A DNA stretch of 64,000 bases from Paenibacillus aurantius (GCF_032268605.1 NZ_CP130318.1:4283913-4347912), one strand, 5' to 3'; shown: positions 25,797 through 35,066, counted from the first letter of the stretch. Translations and numbers: made by a program. Notes: generated by a model not told the origin, from the letters alone.

Positions 25797-26300
25797 TTAA
25801 CGCAGGACCGGAAGCAGCACCCTTTCCACGTGAAAGAGGTGCTGTTTCATTTTGTCCTGGGCGAGTCCCATGTCGCGGGCCCGGATCGCCTCGACGATCT
25901 CCGCATGCTCTCTCCACAGCTGTTCCGATACGGAGCGGTTCGAGTAGAACTGCTTTCGTCTCGCTTCCCGGACAGCGGTTTCAAGAGCGCCTGACACCTC
26001 TTCCAGAAGCCGGGCCAGCACGGAGTTATGGGCGGAGCGGGCAAGCGTCCGATGGAAACGGAGGTCCGCTTCTTCCCCCGCCTCCTCGTTGCCGAGATGA
26101 GGCTGAATATCCGCCACCACGACCTCTAGATCGGCCAAGTCCTCCTCCGTCCGGTTTTCCGCCGCATAAGCCGCCGCCGCTACCTCGAGTGCTTTGCGTG
26201 TTTCGAGCAGCTCGGTAATGGGATCCCGGTCGGTCAGAAGCGGTTCAACATTCAAAGACATGGTTAAAGAATCCAAGTCGGAAAGCACCTTCGCTGCCAT
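25797..26300 (-). CDS. FCD-domain protein lacking the GntR winged helix
   Basis: A 167-residue protein consisting of a FadR C-terminal (FCD) effector domain: ELLETRKALEVAAAAYAAENR, DLRFHRTLARSAHNSVLARL, then EQLWREHAEIVEAIRARDMGLA and HLFHVE, with His and Asp in metal/ligand positions. The 65-70 residue GntR winged-helix domain that normally precedes FCD is absent. Only about 120 bp separate this start from the divergent DUF3054 gene, too little to encode it. AAGGGG lies before the ATG, so the short form may be translated. It may be a remnant of a broken regulator or a ligand-binding partner. Confidence 0.7.
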   Translation of the reverse strand: MAAKVLSDLDSLTMSLNVEPLLTDRDPITELLETRKALEVAAAAYAAENRTEEDLADLEVVVADIQPHLGNEEAGEEADLRFHRTLARSAHNSVLARLLEEVSGALETAVREARRKQFYSNRSVSEQLWREHAEIVEAIRARDMGLAQDKMKQHLFHVERVLLPVLR

Positions 26301-26419
26301 AGCTTCCACCCCTTCTTCCGGATGGCTTTATCCGGTCTCTTATGTTCTTTTACCCAATATTTTGAGGCTTATTCAGCCGATATGGTATAGTGGAACGATC
26401 AGCATACGGAGGAGATCGA

Positions 26420-26833
26420 ATGACGTCCCAACCCGCCTCAATAGCTTGGAAACCGGCCGTTTGGCTGCTGGCCGGGGATCTGGTCATGATCCTGCTCTTC
26501 ACGGCGGCAGGCAGCCGGGAGCACCATTACGGCTTTACCCTGTACCAGACGTTCTTCACGGCGCTGCCCTTCCTGCTAGCCTGGATAGCCGCGGGCTTCG
26601 TGATGGGCGCGTTTCGCCCAAAAGCTTATTCCGGCTTCGGCGCCGGAGCCGCGGCTGCCGCCCTTTCCTGGGTGGTGGCCCTCCCGTTCGGCCTTGTGCT
26701 CCGCCGGTTTATGTACGGAAAGCCGATCTTCACGATTTACGGGGTGCTGGCCCTGTTCTTCGTCTATCTCTTCCTGATGCTCTGGCGAAGCCTGTTTATC
26801 ACCCTCCGTCGGAGAAGGAAAACAGCCCCATAG
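26420..26833 (+). CDS. DUF3054 membrane protein
   Basis: A 137-residue protein with four membrane helices and the DUF3054 pattern (LAGDLVMILLFTAAGSREHH, then W..AGF, GA and a basic C-terminal tail). Function is unknown. I use the ATG at 26420 because GGAGGAG sits six bases ahead of it; an ATG 30 bases upstream has no such site. A shared terminator follows. Confidence 0.8.
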   Translation: MTSQPASIAWKPAVWLLAGDLVMILLFTAAGSREHHYGFTLYQTFFTALPFLLAWIAAGFVMGAFRPKAYSGFGAGAAAAALSWVVALPFGLVLRRFMYGKPIFTIYGVLALFFVYLFLMLWRSLFITLRRRRKTAP

Positions 26834-26863
26834 GGACCTTCCCGGTCCGATCGGAACAAAAAG

Positions 26864-26903
26864 AAAACCGGCAGGCGCTTTGGATGGCGCTTGCCGGTTT
26901 TTT
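26864..26903. terminator. bidirectional terminator between DUF3054 gene and murI
   Basis: AAAACCGGCAGGCGC pairs with GGCGCTTGCCGGTTTT around a short loop, followed by TTTTT. Confidence 0.8.
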
Positions 26904-26944
26904 ATAATCTTCTTTTTGCAAACCCGCCTGAAGGACGGCTTTTC

Positions 26945-27760
26945 TTACACGATGGTCGGAACCTGCCAGACCACCGGCGAGGCGTCCATGTATTTCTCGA
27001 GCCAGGCACAGGCAATCTGCTTGAACATAACCGGATCTCCACTGCAAAAAAACTGATGCACCGGCGTCCGGTCCGCCTTCGCTAGCTGGCCGCGGTGGTA
27101 GAGGATGGCACTGATTTCGCGGGCCGTCTCTTCGGCCGAGCTGATCAGCGTCACGTCCGGTCCCATTCCCTCGCGAATGGCGCCCGTCAGGAACGGATAA
27201 TGCGTGCAGCCGAGGATGAGGCAGTCCAAGGGAAACCGCCGGATCGGCTCCAGTGTAATCCTTACCGTTTCCTTCGCATGGTCCGACAGGAACTGGCCGG
27301 ACTCCACAAGGGGCACGAAGGTCGGACAGGCCAGGCTGACAATTTCCAGCTGAGGCGAAATCTCTTTGAGGGCGTATTCATAAGCCCGGCTCTTCACGGT
27401 GCCTTCCGTGCCGATCACACCGACCGTCCCCCGCCGGGTATGCTTGATCGCGGCTCTCGCCCCGGGAGCGATAACCCCGACGACGGGGATCTCCACGCGG
27501 GAGCGGATATCCTCCAAAGCAACGGCCGTTGCGGTGTTGCAGGCAATCACGATCATTTTAGGCTCGAATTGAGTCAGGTAGTCTACGATTTGCCGGGTAA
27601 AGAGAACGACTTCCTCTGGGGAACGGGGGCCGTAGGGAGTTCTCGCGGTGTCGCCGAAATAAATCACTTTCTCCTGCGGCAGCTGCCGGAGAACCTCCTT
27701 CACAACCGTCAATCCGCCAACGCCCGAGTCTAGAACGGCAATGGCATTATGCAAGACCAT
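26945..27760 (-). CDS. murI: glutamate racemase
   Basis: A 271-residue cofactor-free racemase that makes D-glutamate for peptidoglycan. The two catalytic Cys regions are visible: IVIACNTATAVAL (near 74) and LILGCTHYPFL (near 184). DSGVGGLTV, YFGDTARTPYG and GVIGTEGTV also match. Length is typical for Bacilli. It stands alone between convergent DUF3054 and an upstream deacetylase gene. Confidence 0.95.
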   Translation of the reverse strand: MVLHNAIAVLDSGVGGLTVVKEVLRQLPQEKVIYFGDTARTPYGPRSPEEVVLFTRQIVDYLTQFEPKMIVIACNTATAVALEDIRSRVEIPVVGVIAPGARAAIKHTRRGTVGVIGTEGTVKSRAYEYALKEISPQLEIVSLACPTFVPLVESGQFLSDHAKETVRITLEPIRRFPLDCLILGCTHYPFLTGAIREGMGPDVTLISSAEETAREISAILYHRGQLAKADRTPVHQFFCSGDPVMFKQIACAWLEKYMDASPVVWQVPTIV

Positions 27761-27866
27761 ACGCTTCCTTTGCAGTAAAATAAGTGCGGTAAACTAATGA
27801 TAGATTATGACCACGGGCGGTGAAACGTACGGACGATCGGCCGGCGGACACCCGAAAGCACGGAAA

Positions 27867-28886
27867 TTATTTTTGAAAATCGGTCAGGAGCCCAAATTGA
27901 TAGCCTTCCTTCTTGATCCCTTTAATGATCCGGTCCAGAGCCTCGATATTGTCCTCGGAGCCCTGATGCATCAGGATGATGTTTCCGTCGTGAAGGTTGT
28001 TCATGATGTCGTTATACGAATCATCGGGACCGTTGGCCCGCGGTTCCCAGTCCCGCATCGCCGTGGACCAGAAAACAGAAGTATACCCCATATCCGAAAC
28101 CAAGTCCAGCAGGTGCATGCTGTACGTCCCGTACGGGAAGCGGAAGAACGGCTGGATCGGCTTGCCGGTAATGTCCTGATACATCTTGGCGTAATCTTCG
28201 ATTTCCTTTCGGACTTGGGCATCGGATAACGTCGTCATGTCCTTGTGGGACATCGTATGGTTCGCCACCAGATGGCCGTCATTGACCAGCCGCTTCAGAA
28301 AATCGGGATGGGCCTTCACGTTGTAGCCGGCCAGAAAGTAATTGGCCTTCACCCCGTTATCCTTCAGAACCTTCAGCATCTTATCGACGTCACCGAGCGG
28401 TCCGCCGGTATCAAAAGTCAGGTAAACCTTCTTCCCGGTTCCCACGTAGGCGACCTTCTGGTTAGCCGTATACTGTTTGACCTCCGCCGGGAAGCCGGGG
28501 ACCTCTCCTTTTTTCTTCTTCATATAATACCAGGAAACGGATTTGCGGCTTGAATCTCCTGACGGCTTCGCCGTGGGAGCGGAAGTCGGTTTAGCGGTAG
28601 GCGCGGTAGTAGGCTTCACGGACGGCTTGGCCGTCTCCGGAGGCTTGACGCTCGGACTGGGTGAAGGGGCCGTTGGAGAAGGCACCGCGGTCGGCGTCGG
28701 GCTGGGTGCTGCGGGACTTGGAGAAGGCGTCGTCTTCGGAGACGGGGGCGCGCTGGGGGCCGGACTCGCGGCTGCCTCCTGTTTGGGGCTGGCCGGAGGT
28801 TCCGCTCCTTCTTGGGCACCGGTGCAGGCAGCGAGCATCGCCGAAAGCACGGCGGCGGATACGGCAGCGTTCCATCGTTTGTTCAA
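27867..28886 (-). CDS. lipoprotein polysaccharide deacetylase (NodB domain)
   Basis: A 339-residue protein starting at TTG, with AAGGAG seven bases ahead. A lipoprotein signal (MNKRW...AMLAAC, lipobox LAAC near residue 21) is followed by an 80-residue Pro/Ser/Thr/Lys spacer that should cross the wall. The NodB domain covers about 140-335: TFDTGG (motif 1), NHTMSH (metal His pair), RFPYGT (motif 3) and ILMHQG (motif 5). Motif 1 has Thr where most members have the second Asp, similar to PdaA-type enzymes, which have Asn there. Likely substrates are peptidoglycan or wall glycans. Confidence 0.85.
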   Translation of the reverse strand: MNKRWNAAVSAAVLSAMLAACTGAQEGAEPPASPKQEAAASPAPSAPPSPKTTPSPSPAAPSPTPTAVPSPTAPSPSPSVKPPETAKPSVKPTTAPTAKPTSAPTAKPSGDSSRKSVSWYYMKKKKGEVPGFPAEVKQYTANQKVAYVGTGKKVYLTFDTGGPLGDVDKMLKVLKDNGVKANYFLAGYNVKAHPDFLKRLVNDGHLVANHTMSHKDMTTLSDAQVRKEIEDYAKMYQDITGKPIQPFFRFPYGTYSMHLLDLVSDMGYTSVFWSTAMRDWEPRANGPDDSYNDIMNNLHDGNIILMHQGSEDNIEALDRIIKGIKKEGYQFGLLTDFQK

Positions 28887-29085
28887 AAAAGTCACTCCTT
28901 GCTTAGGTTCGTAAAACGTTTGTTCCCTGTTACAATTCGACATGATTCCCGCAATCCCTGTCCCTTCTTCCTATCCGCTCGGAAACTTTTGGCACCCTCG
29001 CTCAATAGGGTGGAAAATTTATTTTTTACTTCACCAAAATAGGGTTAATAATATAGGAATCCATTTGCGTAGGAGGCGGAAGGTC

Positions 29086-30144
29086 ATGAAGAAATACAAA
29101 GCGGGGATTATCGGCTGCGGCAACATTTTTCCCATGCATGCCGCATCCATTCAGCTGTCGGATATCGCCGAAGTCGAGGCCGTATGCGACGTCAAGGAAG
29201 ACCGGGCGAAGAACAGCGCAGCTAAGTATAATTGCCATTACTATACCGATTATGAGGAAATGCTCGAGAAGGCGGATATCGACGTCGTACATATCTGTAC
29301 CCCTCACTATAATCATGCGGACATTGCCATTGCCGCCGCCAACAAGGGCAAGCATGTCCTTACGGAGAAGCCCATGAGCATCTCGATTGAGCAGGCGAAG
29401 GAGATGGTCGAGGCGTGCGAACGTAACGGAGTCACATTGGGCGTGATTTTCCAGAACCGCTACAATCCCGGGTCCCAGCTGATCAAGAACGCGATTCAGG
29501 ACGGCAGCCTGGGGCAGATTCTTGGGGCCAAATGCTCCGTTACCTGGAAGCGGACCGACGATTATTACAAGAAGAGCGATTGGAAGGGAACGTGGAGCAA
29601 GGAAGGCGGCGGCGTTCTCATCGACCAGGCGATTCATACCATGGACCTTATGCGCTGGTTCGTCGGCGAGGACATCGAATACGTGGATGCCCAGATCGCG
29701 AACCGGGCCCACGAGAAGATTGAAGTGGAGGACAGCGCGGAGGGGGTCATCAAATTCACGAACGGGGTGTTCGCCGGGTTCTTCGCCATCAATTATTACA
29801 GCTATGACGCCCCGGTCGAAATCGAAATTCACGGCGTGAAGGGCATCGCCAAGATGGTAGCTGACCGCGCCACCATCACCTACAACGACGGGACGGAAAT
29901 CACCCGGGACAAGAACCCGAATGAAGTGATCGATTACGGCGAAGGGGTCAAAATCTACTGGGGCGTCAGCCATTCCAAGCAGATCCGCGATTACTACTAT
30001 TCGCTTCAGGCCGGCAAAGCTCCGTACATCGACGGCCGGGAGGCGATGAAAACGCAGGAATTGATCGCGGCGGTGTACCAGTCCGGCAAGGAGAACAAAC
30101 GGGTATACCTGAACTCGCCTGAAGACAAAAAAGCCGAAAAATAG
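29086..30144 (+). CDS. Gfo/Idh/MocA-family oxidoreductase
   Basis: A 352-residue NAD(P)-dependent sugar or cyclitol dehydrogenase. The Rossmann motif GIIGCGNIFPMHAASI starts near residue 7; the family motif TEKPMSISIEQAKEM (near 93) includes the EKP catalytic lysine, and GGGVLIDQAIHTMDLMRWF (near 170) has the active-site Asp and His. The ATG at 29086 has AGGAGG ahead; the longer frame upstream is non-coding. It is followed by a strong terminator and the convergent GH4 gene, so joint use in sugar catabolism is possible but not shown. Confidence 0.88.
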   Translation: MKKYKAGIIGCGNIFPMHAASIQLSDIAEVEAVCDVKEDRAKNSAAKYNCHYYTDYEEMLEKADIDVVHICTPHYNHADIAIAAANKGKHVLTEKPMSISIEQAKEMVEACERNGVTLGVIFQNRYNPGSQLIKNAIQDGSLGQILGAKCSVTWKRTDDYYKKSDWKGTWSKEGGGVLIDQAIHTMDLMRWFVGEDIEYVDAQIANRAHEKIEVEDSAEGVIKFTNGVFAGFFAINYYSYDAPVEIEIHGVKGIAKMVADRATITYNDGTEITRDKNPNEVIDYGEGVKIYWGVSHSKQIRDYYYSLQAGKAPYIDGREAMKTQELIAAVYQSGKENKRVYLNSPEDKKAEK

Positions 30145-30192
30145 GATTTGTAGAAGCGAAGAGCGAGCTTCGTAAAAGCTAGAGGAAGATGC

Positions 30193-30220
30193 AAAAAGGA
30201 GCCCTTGTGGGCTCCTTTTT
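30193..30220. terminator. bidirectional terminator between Gfo/Idh and GH4 genes
   Basis: AAAAAGGAGCCC pairs perfectly with GGGCTCCTTTTT around a 4-base loop. Confidence 0.88.
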
Positions 30221-30227
30221 GATCTGG

Positions 30228-31526
30228 TCAGCTGAATTTCGGCAGCCAGTCGCCGTGCGCTTCGATCAGTTCGTCGCACATGGCTACGATGTCGTCCATG
30301 GACAGCTCCGCAGACGTGTGGGGATCGAGCAGGGCCGCATGGTAAATGTGGTCCTTCTTGCCGGTGAGCGCCGCTTCGATGGTGAGCAGCTGGGTATTGA
30401 TGTTGGTCCGGTTAAGAGCCGCACATTGAGGAGGCAGGTCTCCGACATACGTCGGCGTCACGCCGCTGGCGTCAACGAGGCAGGGAACCTCGACACAGGC
30501 TTCCTTCGGCAGGTTCGTGATCAGGCCGGTGTTCATGACGTTGCCGCCGATCTTGTAAGGCTTGTCGGTCTCGATGGCTTCCATGATATGGGAAGCGTAT
30601 TCATGGCTGCGGCAGTGCTCGAGCGATTTGTCGTTGACGAGCTCCTCCCGCATTTTGGCCCATTTCTCGATCTGCCGGATGCAGCGGCGCGGGTACTCGT
30701 CCAGCGGAATATTAAAGCGGTCGATCAGCTCGGGGTAGTTCCGCTTGATGAAATAAGGATGGTATTCCGCATTGTGCTCGGAGGATTCCGTGATGTAGTA
30801 CCCGAACCTGAGCATCATTTCGTAGCGGACCATGTCATGGTGCTTTTCATTCTGCTTCTCGGCCGCCCTCTTCTTGATTTCAGGATACAGGTCCTTGCCG
30901 TCCTTGGTGACTTCCAATAGCCAGGCCATATGGTTGATGCCGGCAATCTTCCATTGGACACCTGTATCGTCCATTTCGAGAGCCCGGAACAAATGAGGGA
31001 CGCACGCCTGCACGCTGTGGCACAAGCCCACCGTCTTGACTCCTCCGTAAGTGTTCATCACATTGGTGAGTACGGCCATCGGATTCGTATAATTCATGAA
31101 TAGCGCATCGGGGCATACCTCCCGAATGTCCTTCGCAAAGTCTAGCATGACCGGGATGGTGCGCAGGTTGCGGAAAATGCCTCCGATCCCGATCGTATCG
31201 GCGATGGTCTGGCGCAGTCCGTATTTCTTCGGAATCTCAAAATCCGTGATGGTGCAAGGGTCATAGCCGCCCACCTGAATGGCATTGACCACATATTTGG
31301 CTCCACGAAGGGCTTCCTTGCGGTCGGAATAAGCCTTGATGATGCAGGAGCTTCCGCTCGTGGCCTTCAGGTTGTTCAGCATCTGCTCCGAATCCTTCAG
31401 CCGTTCCGGGTTAATGTCAAACAGGGCGATTTCAAAGCCCTGCAGAGCCGGCACCTGCATGCTGTCGCCGAGCACGTTCTTGGCGAAGACGGTACTGCCT
31501 GCTCCGAGGAAAGTAATTTTGGACAT
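30228..31526 (-). CDS. GH4-family alpha-galactosidase (MelA-like)
   Basis: A 432-residue NAD+- and Mn2+-dependent glycosidase of family 4. The N-terminal dinucleotide fold carries FLGAGSTVFAKN (near 6). Metal-binding Cys and His lie in VGLCHSVQ (near 172) and GINHMAW (near 205), and NYTNPMAVLTN (near 148) is typical. The group hydrolyses alpha-galactosides through a redox-assisted elimination mechanism. I start at the ATG at 31526 with GGAGG upstream. The gene lies downstream of bdbC on the same strand; an AraC regulator is divergent nearby and could respond to the same sugar. Confidence 0.88.
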   Translation of the reverse strand: MSKITFLGAGSTVFAKNVLGDSMQVPALQGFEIALFDINPERLKDSEQMLNNLKATSGSSCIIKAYSDRKEALRGAKYVVNAIQVGGYDPCTITDFEIPKKYGLRQTIADTIGIGGIFRNLRTIPVMLDFAKDIREVCPDALFMNYTNPMAVLTNVMNTYGGVKTVGLCHSVQACVPHLFRALEMDDTGVQWKIAGINHMAWLLEVTKDGKDLYPEIKKRAAEKQNEKHHDMVRYEMMLRFGYYITESSEHNAEYHPYFIKRNYPELIDRFNIPLDEYPRRCIRQIEKWAKMREELVNDKSLEHCRSHEYASHIMEAIETDKPYKIGGNVMNTGLITNLPKEACVEVPCLVDASGVTPTYVGDLPPQCAALNRTNINTQLLTIEAALTGKKDHIYHAALLDPHTSAELSMDDIVAMCDELIEAHGDWLPKFS

Positions 31527-31655
31527 CGATCCATGACCTCCAGGGGAAAGTTTGACTTGCTTATCCCACTTTACACCCGAATCGGGTAAAATCGAATGGA
31601 AGAAAGCCATTTCCATATGGAGGAATGTAGTTTGTTTCGGGCGGGTATCCCCGAC

Positions 31656-32078
31656 TTACCGGGAGGCCCGGCGGACCATAAAGAGCAGAACCGTAATGAT
31701 GATAAAGGCGATCAGGGCGAGCAGCGGAATCGTTACCACTCCCCACCAGTCGAGATAATCATATTCGCACGGCACCCGGCCGCAGGCGGTCGCATTGTCG
31801 TGAAAATAAGGAACCTTCTGAATGGCATAGTGGTAGATGGAGATGCACCCGCCGATGATGGACAACGGCAGCCCATAGCGCCAGATACCGTAATCCTTGC
31901 GCACTGCAGCGATTCCAAGCAGAATGGTCAGCGGATACATGAAGATCCGCTGGAACCAGCACAGCTTGCACGGCTCGAACTGCATAATCTCCGAGAGGTA
32001 CAAGCTTCCCGCGGCTGCCACGAGCGCAGCCGCGAAGGAGAGGTATAACCCGTTCTCCAGCACAAATTTTTTGTTCAT
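31656..32078 (-). CDS. bdbC: DsbB/BdbC-like disulfide oxidoreductase
   Basis: A 140-residue membrane protein with four helices. It has the two redox Cys pairs of the family: PCKLCWFQR (near 37-40) and the CGRVPC pair (near 97-102) in the second extracytoplasmic loop. BdbC reoxidises a thioredoxin-like partner (BdbD) and passes electrons to quinone. No bdbD lies next to it in this window, which differs from the usual bdbD-bdbC pairing in Bacillus. Confidence 0.88.
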   Translation of the reverse strand: MNKKFVLENGLYLSFAAALVAAAGSLYLSEIMQFEPCKLCWFQRIFMYPLTILLGIAAVRKDYGIWRYGLPLSIIGGCISIYHYAIQKVPYFHDNATACGRVPCEYDYLDWWGVVTIPLLALIAFIIITVLLFMVRRASR

Positions 32079-32250
32079 CTTCTCTATTCATCCTTCCAAG
32101 CCTGCCGACGATATTACAAAAATCGGTTCCGGCGACCGTTGTTTTCTATTATTTTGAGGCAGACGTCCCGGATTTGCAAGAAATCCGTTGCACCGCTTCC
32201 GTTTATCCTTCATCATTATAGGTAGCTTACCTCAGCAAGGAGGAGCCGTC

Positions 32251-33111
32251 ATGGCCGACATCCGTCATCAAGTATCCATTAACGCCCACCCAAGCAAAGG
32301 AGAGCTTACCGTTCTGTTTGCCGGAAGCGCCGAAACGGAGCCTCGGCATTCCGTGGGACCCCAGGTGCTCGACTATCATCTCGTCCACTATGTCCTTTCA
32401 GGCAAGGGGCGCTTTCGCTGCATGGGCAAGGAGTATGAGCTTGGAGCCGGCGATTCCTTCTTCATCTTTCCGGGGGAACTTGCGGCCTATGAATCGGACG
32501 GGGAAGATCCGTGGACGTACCGCTGGATCGCCATGGAAGGAACGGATGCCGACCGGCTGCTCAGCCTGCGGAGCATCACCGCCCACCGGCCGGTGGTCAA
32601 AGGCTCCGGACGCCGGATCCCCCTTCTCTTCCGCCGGATTCAGCGGACCCTCCAGGAAGGCAAGCCGGAGAACGATCTCCAGGCGGAAGGCTATTTGCGG
32701 CTTCTGCTCGCCGAATGGGCGAAGGATGCCGGAATCCGTCCGGACGAGCCGGATGAGCCCGAAAGCGAAGGCCGCCGGCAGGTGGACCAGGCGATCCGCT
32801 GGCTGACGCTGCAGTACTCCCAGCCGGTCTCTATCGATCATATGGCCCAGACGCTCGGGTACCATCGGACCTACTTGTCCAAAATTTTTAAACAGCAGAC
32901 CGGCCTCTCTCCGATGAATTTTCTGCTCAAGATCCGGATGGAACGGGCCCGGCTCCTGCTTGAGAAGCCGCTGACGATCGAACAGGTCGCCTCCTCCGTG
33001 GGCTTCTCCGACGCCCTCTATTTCTCTAAGCAGTTCAAGAAATGGTATGGCGCGTCCCCAAGTGATTATCGGCAGGAAAACCAGGGAAAGCTCCGGTTTG
33101 ACTGCTTATAA
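32251..33111 (+). CDS. AraC-family transcriptional regulator
   Basis: A 286-residue regulator with an N-terminal cupin sugar-binding domain (about 20-110: YHLVHYVLSGKGRF, GDSFFIFPGE) and two C-terminal helix-turn-helix motifs (about 185-280: SIDHMAQTLGYHRTYLSKIFKQQ, then IEQVASSVGFSDALYFSKQFKKWYG). It starts at the ATG at 32251 preceded by AAGGAGGAG. It is divergent from bdbC and the GH4 alpha-galactosidase gene, a likely sugar-utilisation target. Confidence 0.9.
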   Translation: MADIRHQVSINAHPSKGELTVLFAGSAETEPRHSVGPQVLDYHLVHYVLSGKGRFRCMGKEYELGAGDSFFIFPGELAAYESDGEDPWTYRWIAMEGTDADRLLSLRSITAHRPVVKGSGRRIPLLFRRIQRTLQEGKPENDLQAEGYLRLLLAEWAKDAGIRPDEPDEPESEGRRQVDQAIRWLTLQYSQPVSIDHMAQTLGYHRTYLSKIFKQQTGLSPMNFLLKIRMERARLLLEKPLTIEQVASSVGFSDALYFSKQFKKWYGASPSDYRQENQGKLRFDCL

Positions 33112-33278
33112 CGTAGATCAAGTAACATTAAGTAAATTTTTTTATAGGTTTGGTGTAACAAAATATCAAGTCATGCTGTCTATAGAAGTAAAGAGACTCC
33201 ATTCGACAAAAACTGACTAATCCCGCGCATCCGGTGGGAACTATTTCCCGGATGTCCTGTCGCGGCGGAAAGGATACC

Positions 33279-35027
33279 ATGTTAAAAATACCCGTCCTTC
33301 AAAATGGAATCAACGGCTGGGAGAATGTTCTCATTTCCGCTTCCGACGTTCTCAAAATCGTTAATACCGGCGGTCCCCGCCACGAAGTTCATACGCCGGA
33401 AGCGGTTTACGGGCTTGACCTCCCGTGGGACTGCATTGAGGAATGGCTGCTCGACGAGGGCTTCGTCCAGCTGGATGAGAACAATATCGTTAACATCAAC
33501 CGGGTCATCTCTTATGACGATTACAAAGGAACCGTTTTCTTCGGTCCCCAGGACGATCCGGAAGCAAAGACAGCCGCCGTGGCCGTGCTCCACAAGAAAC
33601 GTCTCGGCCGGCTTCTCGGGGCCCTTCAGCAATCCAACGAAACCGCCACCGGCGCAGAGGGAGGCCGGGTTAACCGCGTGTCCATGCTGAGGGACCGGTT
33701 CAAGGACATTAAGACCCAGGCCGTTTACCTGGCATCGTTCGATCCGGTTACGGGATTGCCCAACCGCTCGTCCTTTCTCGACCGCATCGACCGGCTGATC
33801 GAAGCCCAGCACGAAAACCGGATGCTGGCCATTCTCGTTCTGACCGTGGACCGGTTCGCGGAAATCAATCATGCCCTCGGCTTGAAGGCGGGCGACGACC
33901 TCCTCGTGTATTTGGCCGAAAGCCTTAAAGGGTGCTTGAACGGCAAAGGGGAGGCCGCTCGTCTGTGTGGAGGAGACTTCGCCGTTCTTCTTCCCGAGGT
34001 GAGCCGCATGGAAGAAGCTACGGGTCTCGGCAAAAAGCTCCAGCAGCTGCTCGCCTCTTCCCCCTTCGTGATTCAGCAAAGAGAAATTCCCATCTCGGTG
34101 AGCATCGGCATCAGCTTCTCACCGAACGACGGAACGGATGCCGAGACGCTGCTCCGGCACGCCTTCATTGCTCTCGACGGGGCGAAGGCCAAAGGCGGAG
34201 GAATCGTGAATGTGTTTCATCCTTCCCTCTCTGACCGCACGCTGGAAAAGATGCACCTCGAAATAGAGCTGCAGAAGGCGTTTAAGGACGAAACCCTGCA
34301 GCTGCAATACCAGCCGCTTATCCGGCTTAAGGATGGAACGGTATTCGGAATGGAGGCCCTGCTCCGCTGGAACCATCCCACGAAGGGCGCCATTCCCCCA
34401 AGCCTGTTCATTCCGGCTGCGGAAGCCTCCGGCTTGATCATCCCGATCGGCAATTGGGTCGTTAAACAGGCTTGCCGGCAAAACCGGGCCTGGCAGAACG
34501 CCGGACTTCCGCCGATTCTGATCTCGGTCAACATATCGGTCTACCAGCTCGAACACCCCGGCTTCGTCGGATACATAAAGGAAGTGCTTGCCGAAACAGG
34601 CCTCGCCCCCCACTACCTGTGCCTGGAAATAAGAGAAACCGTGGCGAGCGACAAGATCTCCCTTGCCCTCGATACGATCGAGAGACTTAAGGGCCTGGGC
34701 GTCAGCATCTCGATTGACGATTTCGGCACCGGCTATACGTCCTTGTCCTGGCTGAAACGGTTTAAGGTCAACACACTGAAAATTGACAAGTCGTTCATCG
34801 ACGACCTCGACAAAGGTTCCGGTCATTCCGCGATCGCCGCCGCCCTGATCCGGCTCTGCCGGGAGCTGAACATCCGTTCGCTTGCCGAGGGCGTCGAAAC
34901 GGAGGGCCAGCTCAAGGTGCTGAAGGAGCTCGGCTGTGATGACATCCAAGGCTATCTGTTCAGCCGTCCCCTCAGCATCCGGGATGCGGAACAGCTGCTG
35001 AAAGAAAATAAATCGTTCTCCGCTTGA
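33279..35027 (+). CDS. LytTR-degenerate GGDEF-EAL protein
   Basis: A 582-residue protein of three domains. The N-terminal 90 residues match a LytTR DNA-binding domain (LISASDVLKIV, HTPEAVYGLDLPWDCIEEWL, GFVQLDENNIVNINRV). The central GGDEF domain (about 155-310) has ARLCGGDFAVLLPE, shifting and breaking the GG[D/E]EF motif, so cyclase activity is unlikely. The C-terminal EAL domain (about 330-575) keeps EALLRW, NISVYQLE, LEIRET, DDFGTGY, KIDKSFI and AEGVET, all residues needed for c-di-GMP hydrolysis. It may be a c-di-GMP-sensitive DNA-binding protein or phosphodiesterase. I place the start at the ATG at 33279 with GGAAAGG ahead. Confidence 0.85.
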   Translation: MLKIPVLQNGINGWENVLISASDVLKIVNTGGPRHEVHTPEAVYGLDLPWDCIEEWLLDEGFVQLDENNIVNINRVISYDDYKGTVFFGPQDDPEAKTAAVAVLHKKRLGRLLGALQQSNETATGAEGGRVNRVSMLRDRFKDIKTQAVYLASFDPVTGLPNRSSFLDRIDRLIEAQHENRMLAILVLTVDRFAEINHALGLKAGDDLLVYLAESLKGCLNGKGEAARLCGGDFAVLLPEVSRMEEATGLGKKLQQLLASSPFVIQQREIPISVSIGISFSPNDGTDAETLLRHAFIALDGAKAKGGGIVNVFHPSLSDRTLEKMHLEIELQKAFKDETLQLQYQPLIRLKDGTVFGMEALLRWNHPTKGAIPPSLFIPAAEASGLIIPIGNWVVKQACRQNRAWQNAGLPPILISVNISVYQLEHPGFVGYIKEVLAETGLAPHYLCLEIRETVASDKISLALDTIERLKGLGVSISIDDFGTGYTSLSWLKRFKVNTLKIDKSFIDDLDKGSGHSAIAAALIRLCRELNIRSLAEGVETEGQLKVLKELGCDDIQGYLFSRPLSIRDAEQLLKENKSFSA

Positions 35028-35033
35028 CGGATC

Positions 35034-35066
35034 AAAAGGGAGCTCCTCCAACGAGGGCTCCCTTTT
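35034..35066. terminator. bidirectional terminator after the LytTR-GGDEF-EAL gene
   Basis: AAAAGGGAGC pairs with GCTCCCTTTT across a 13-base loop. Confidence 0.78.
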
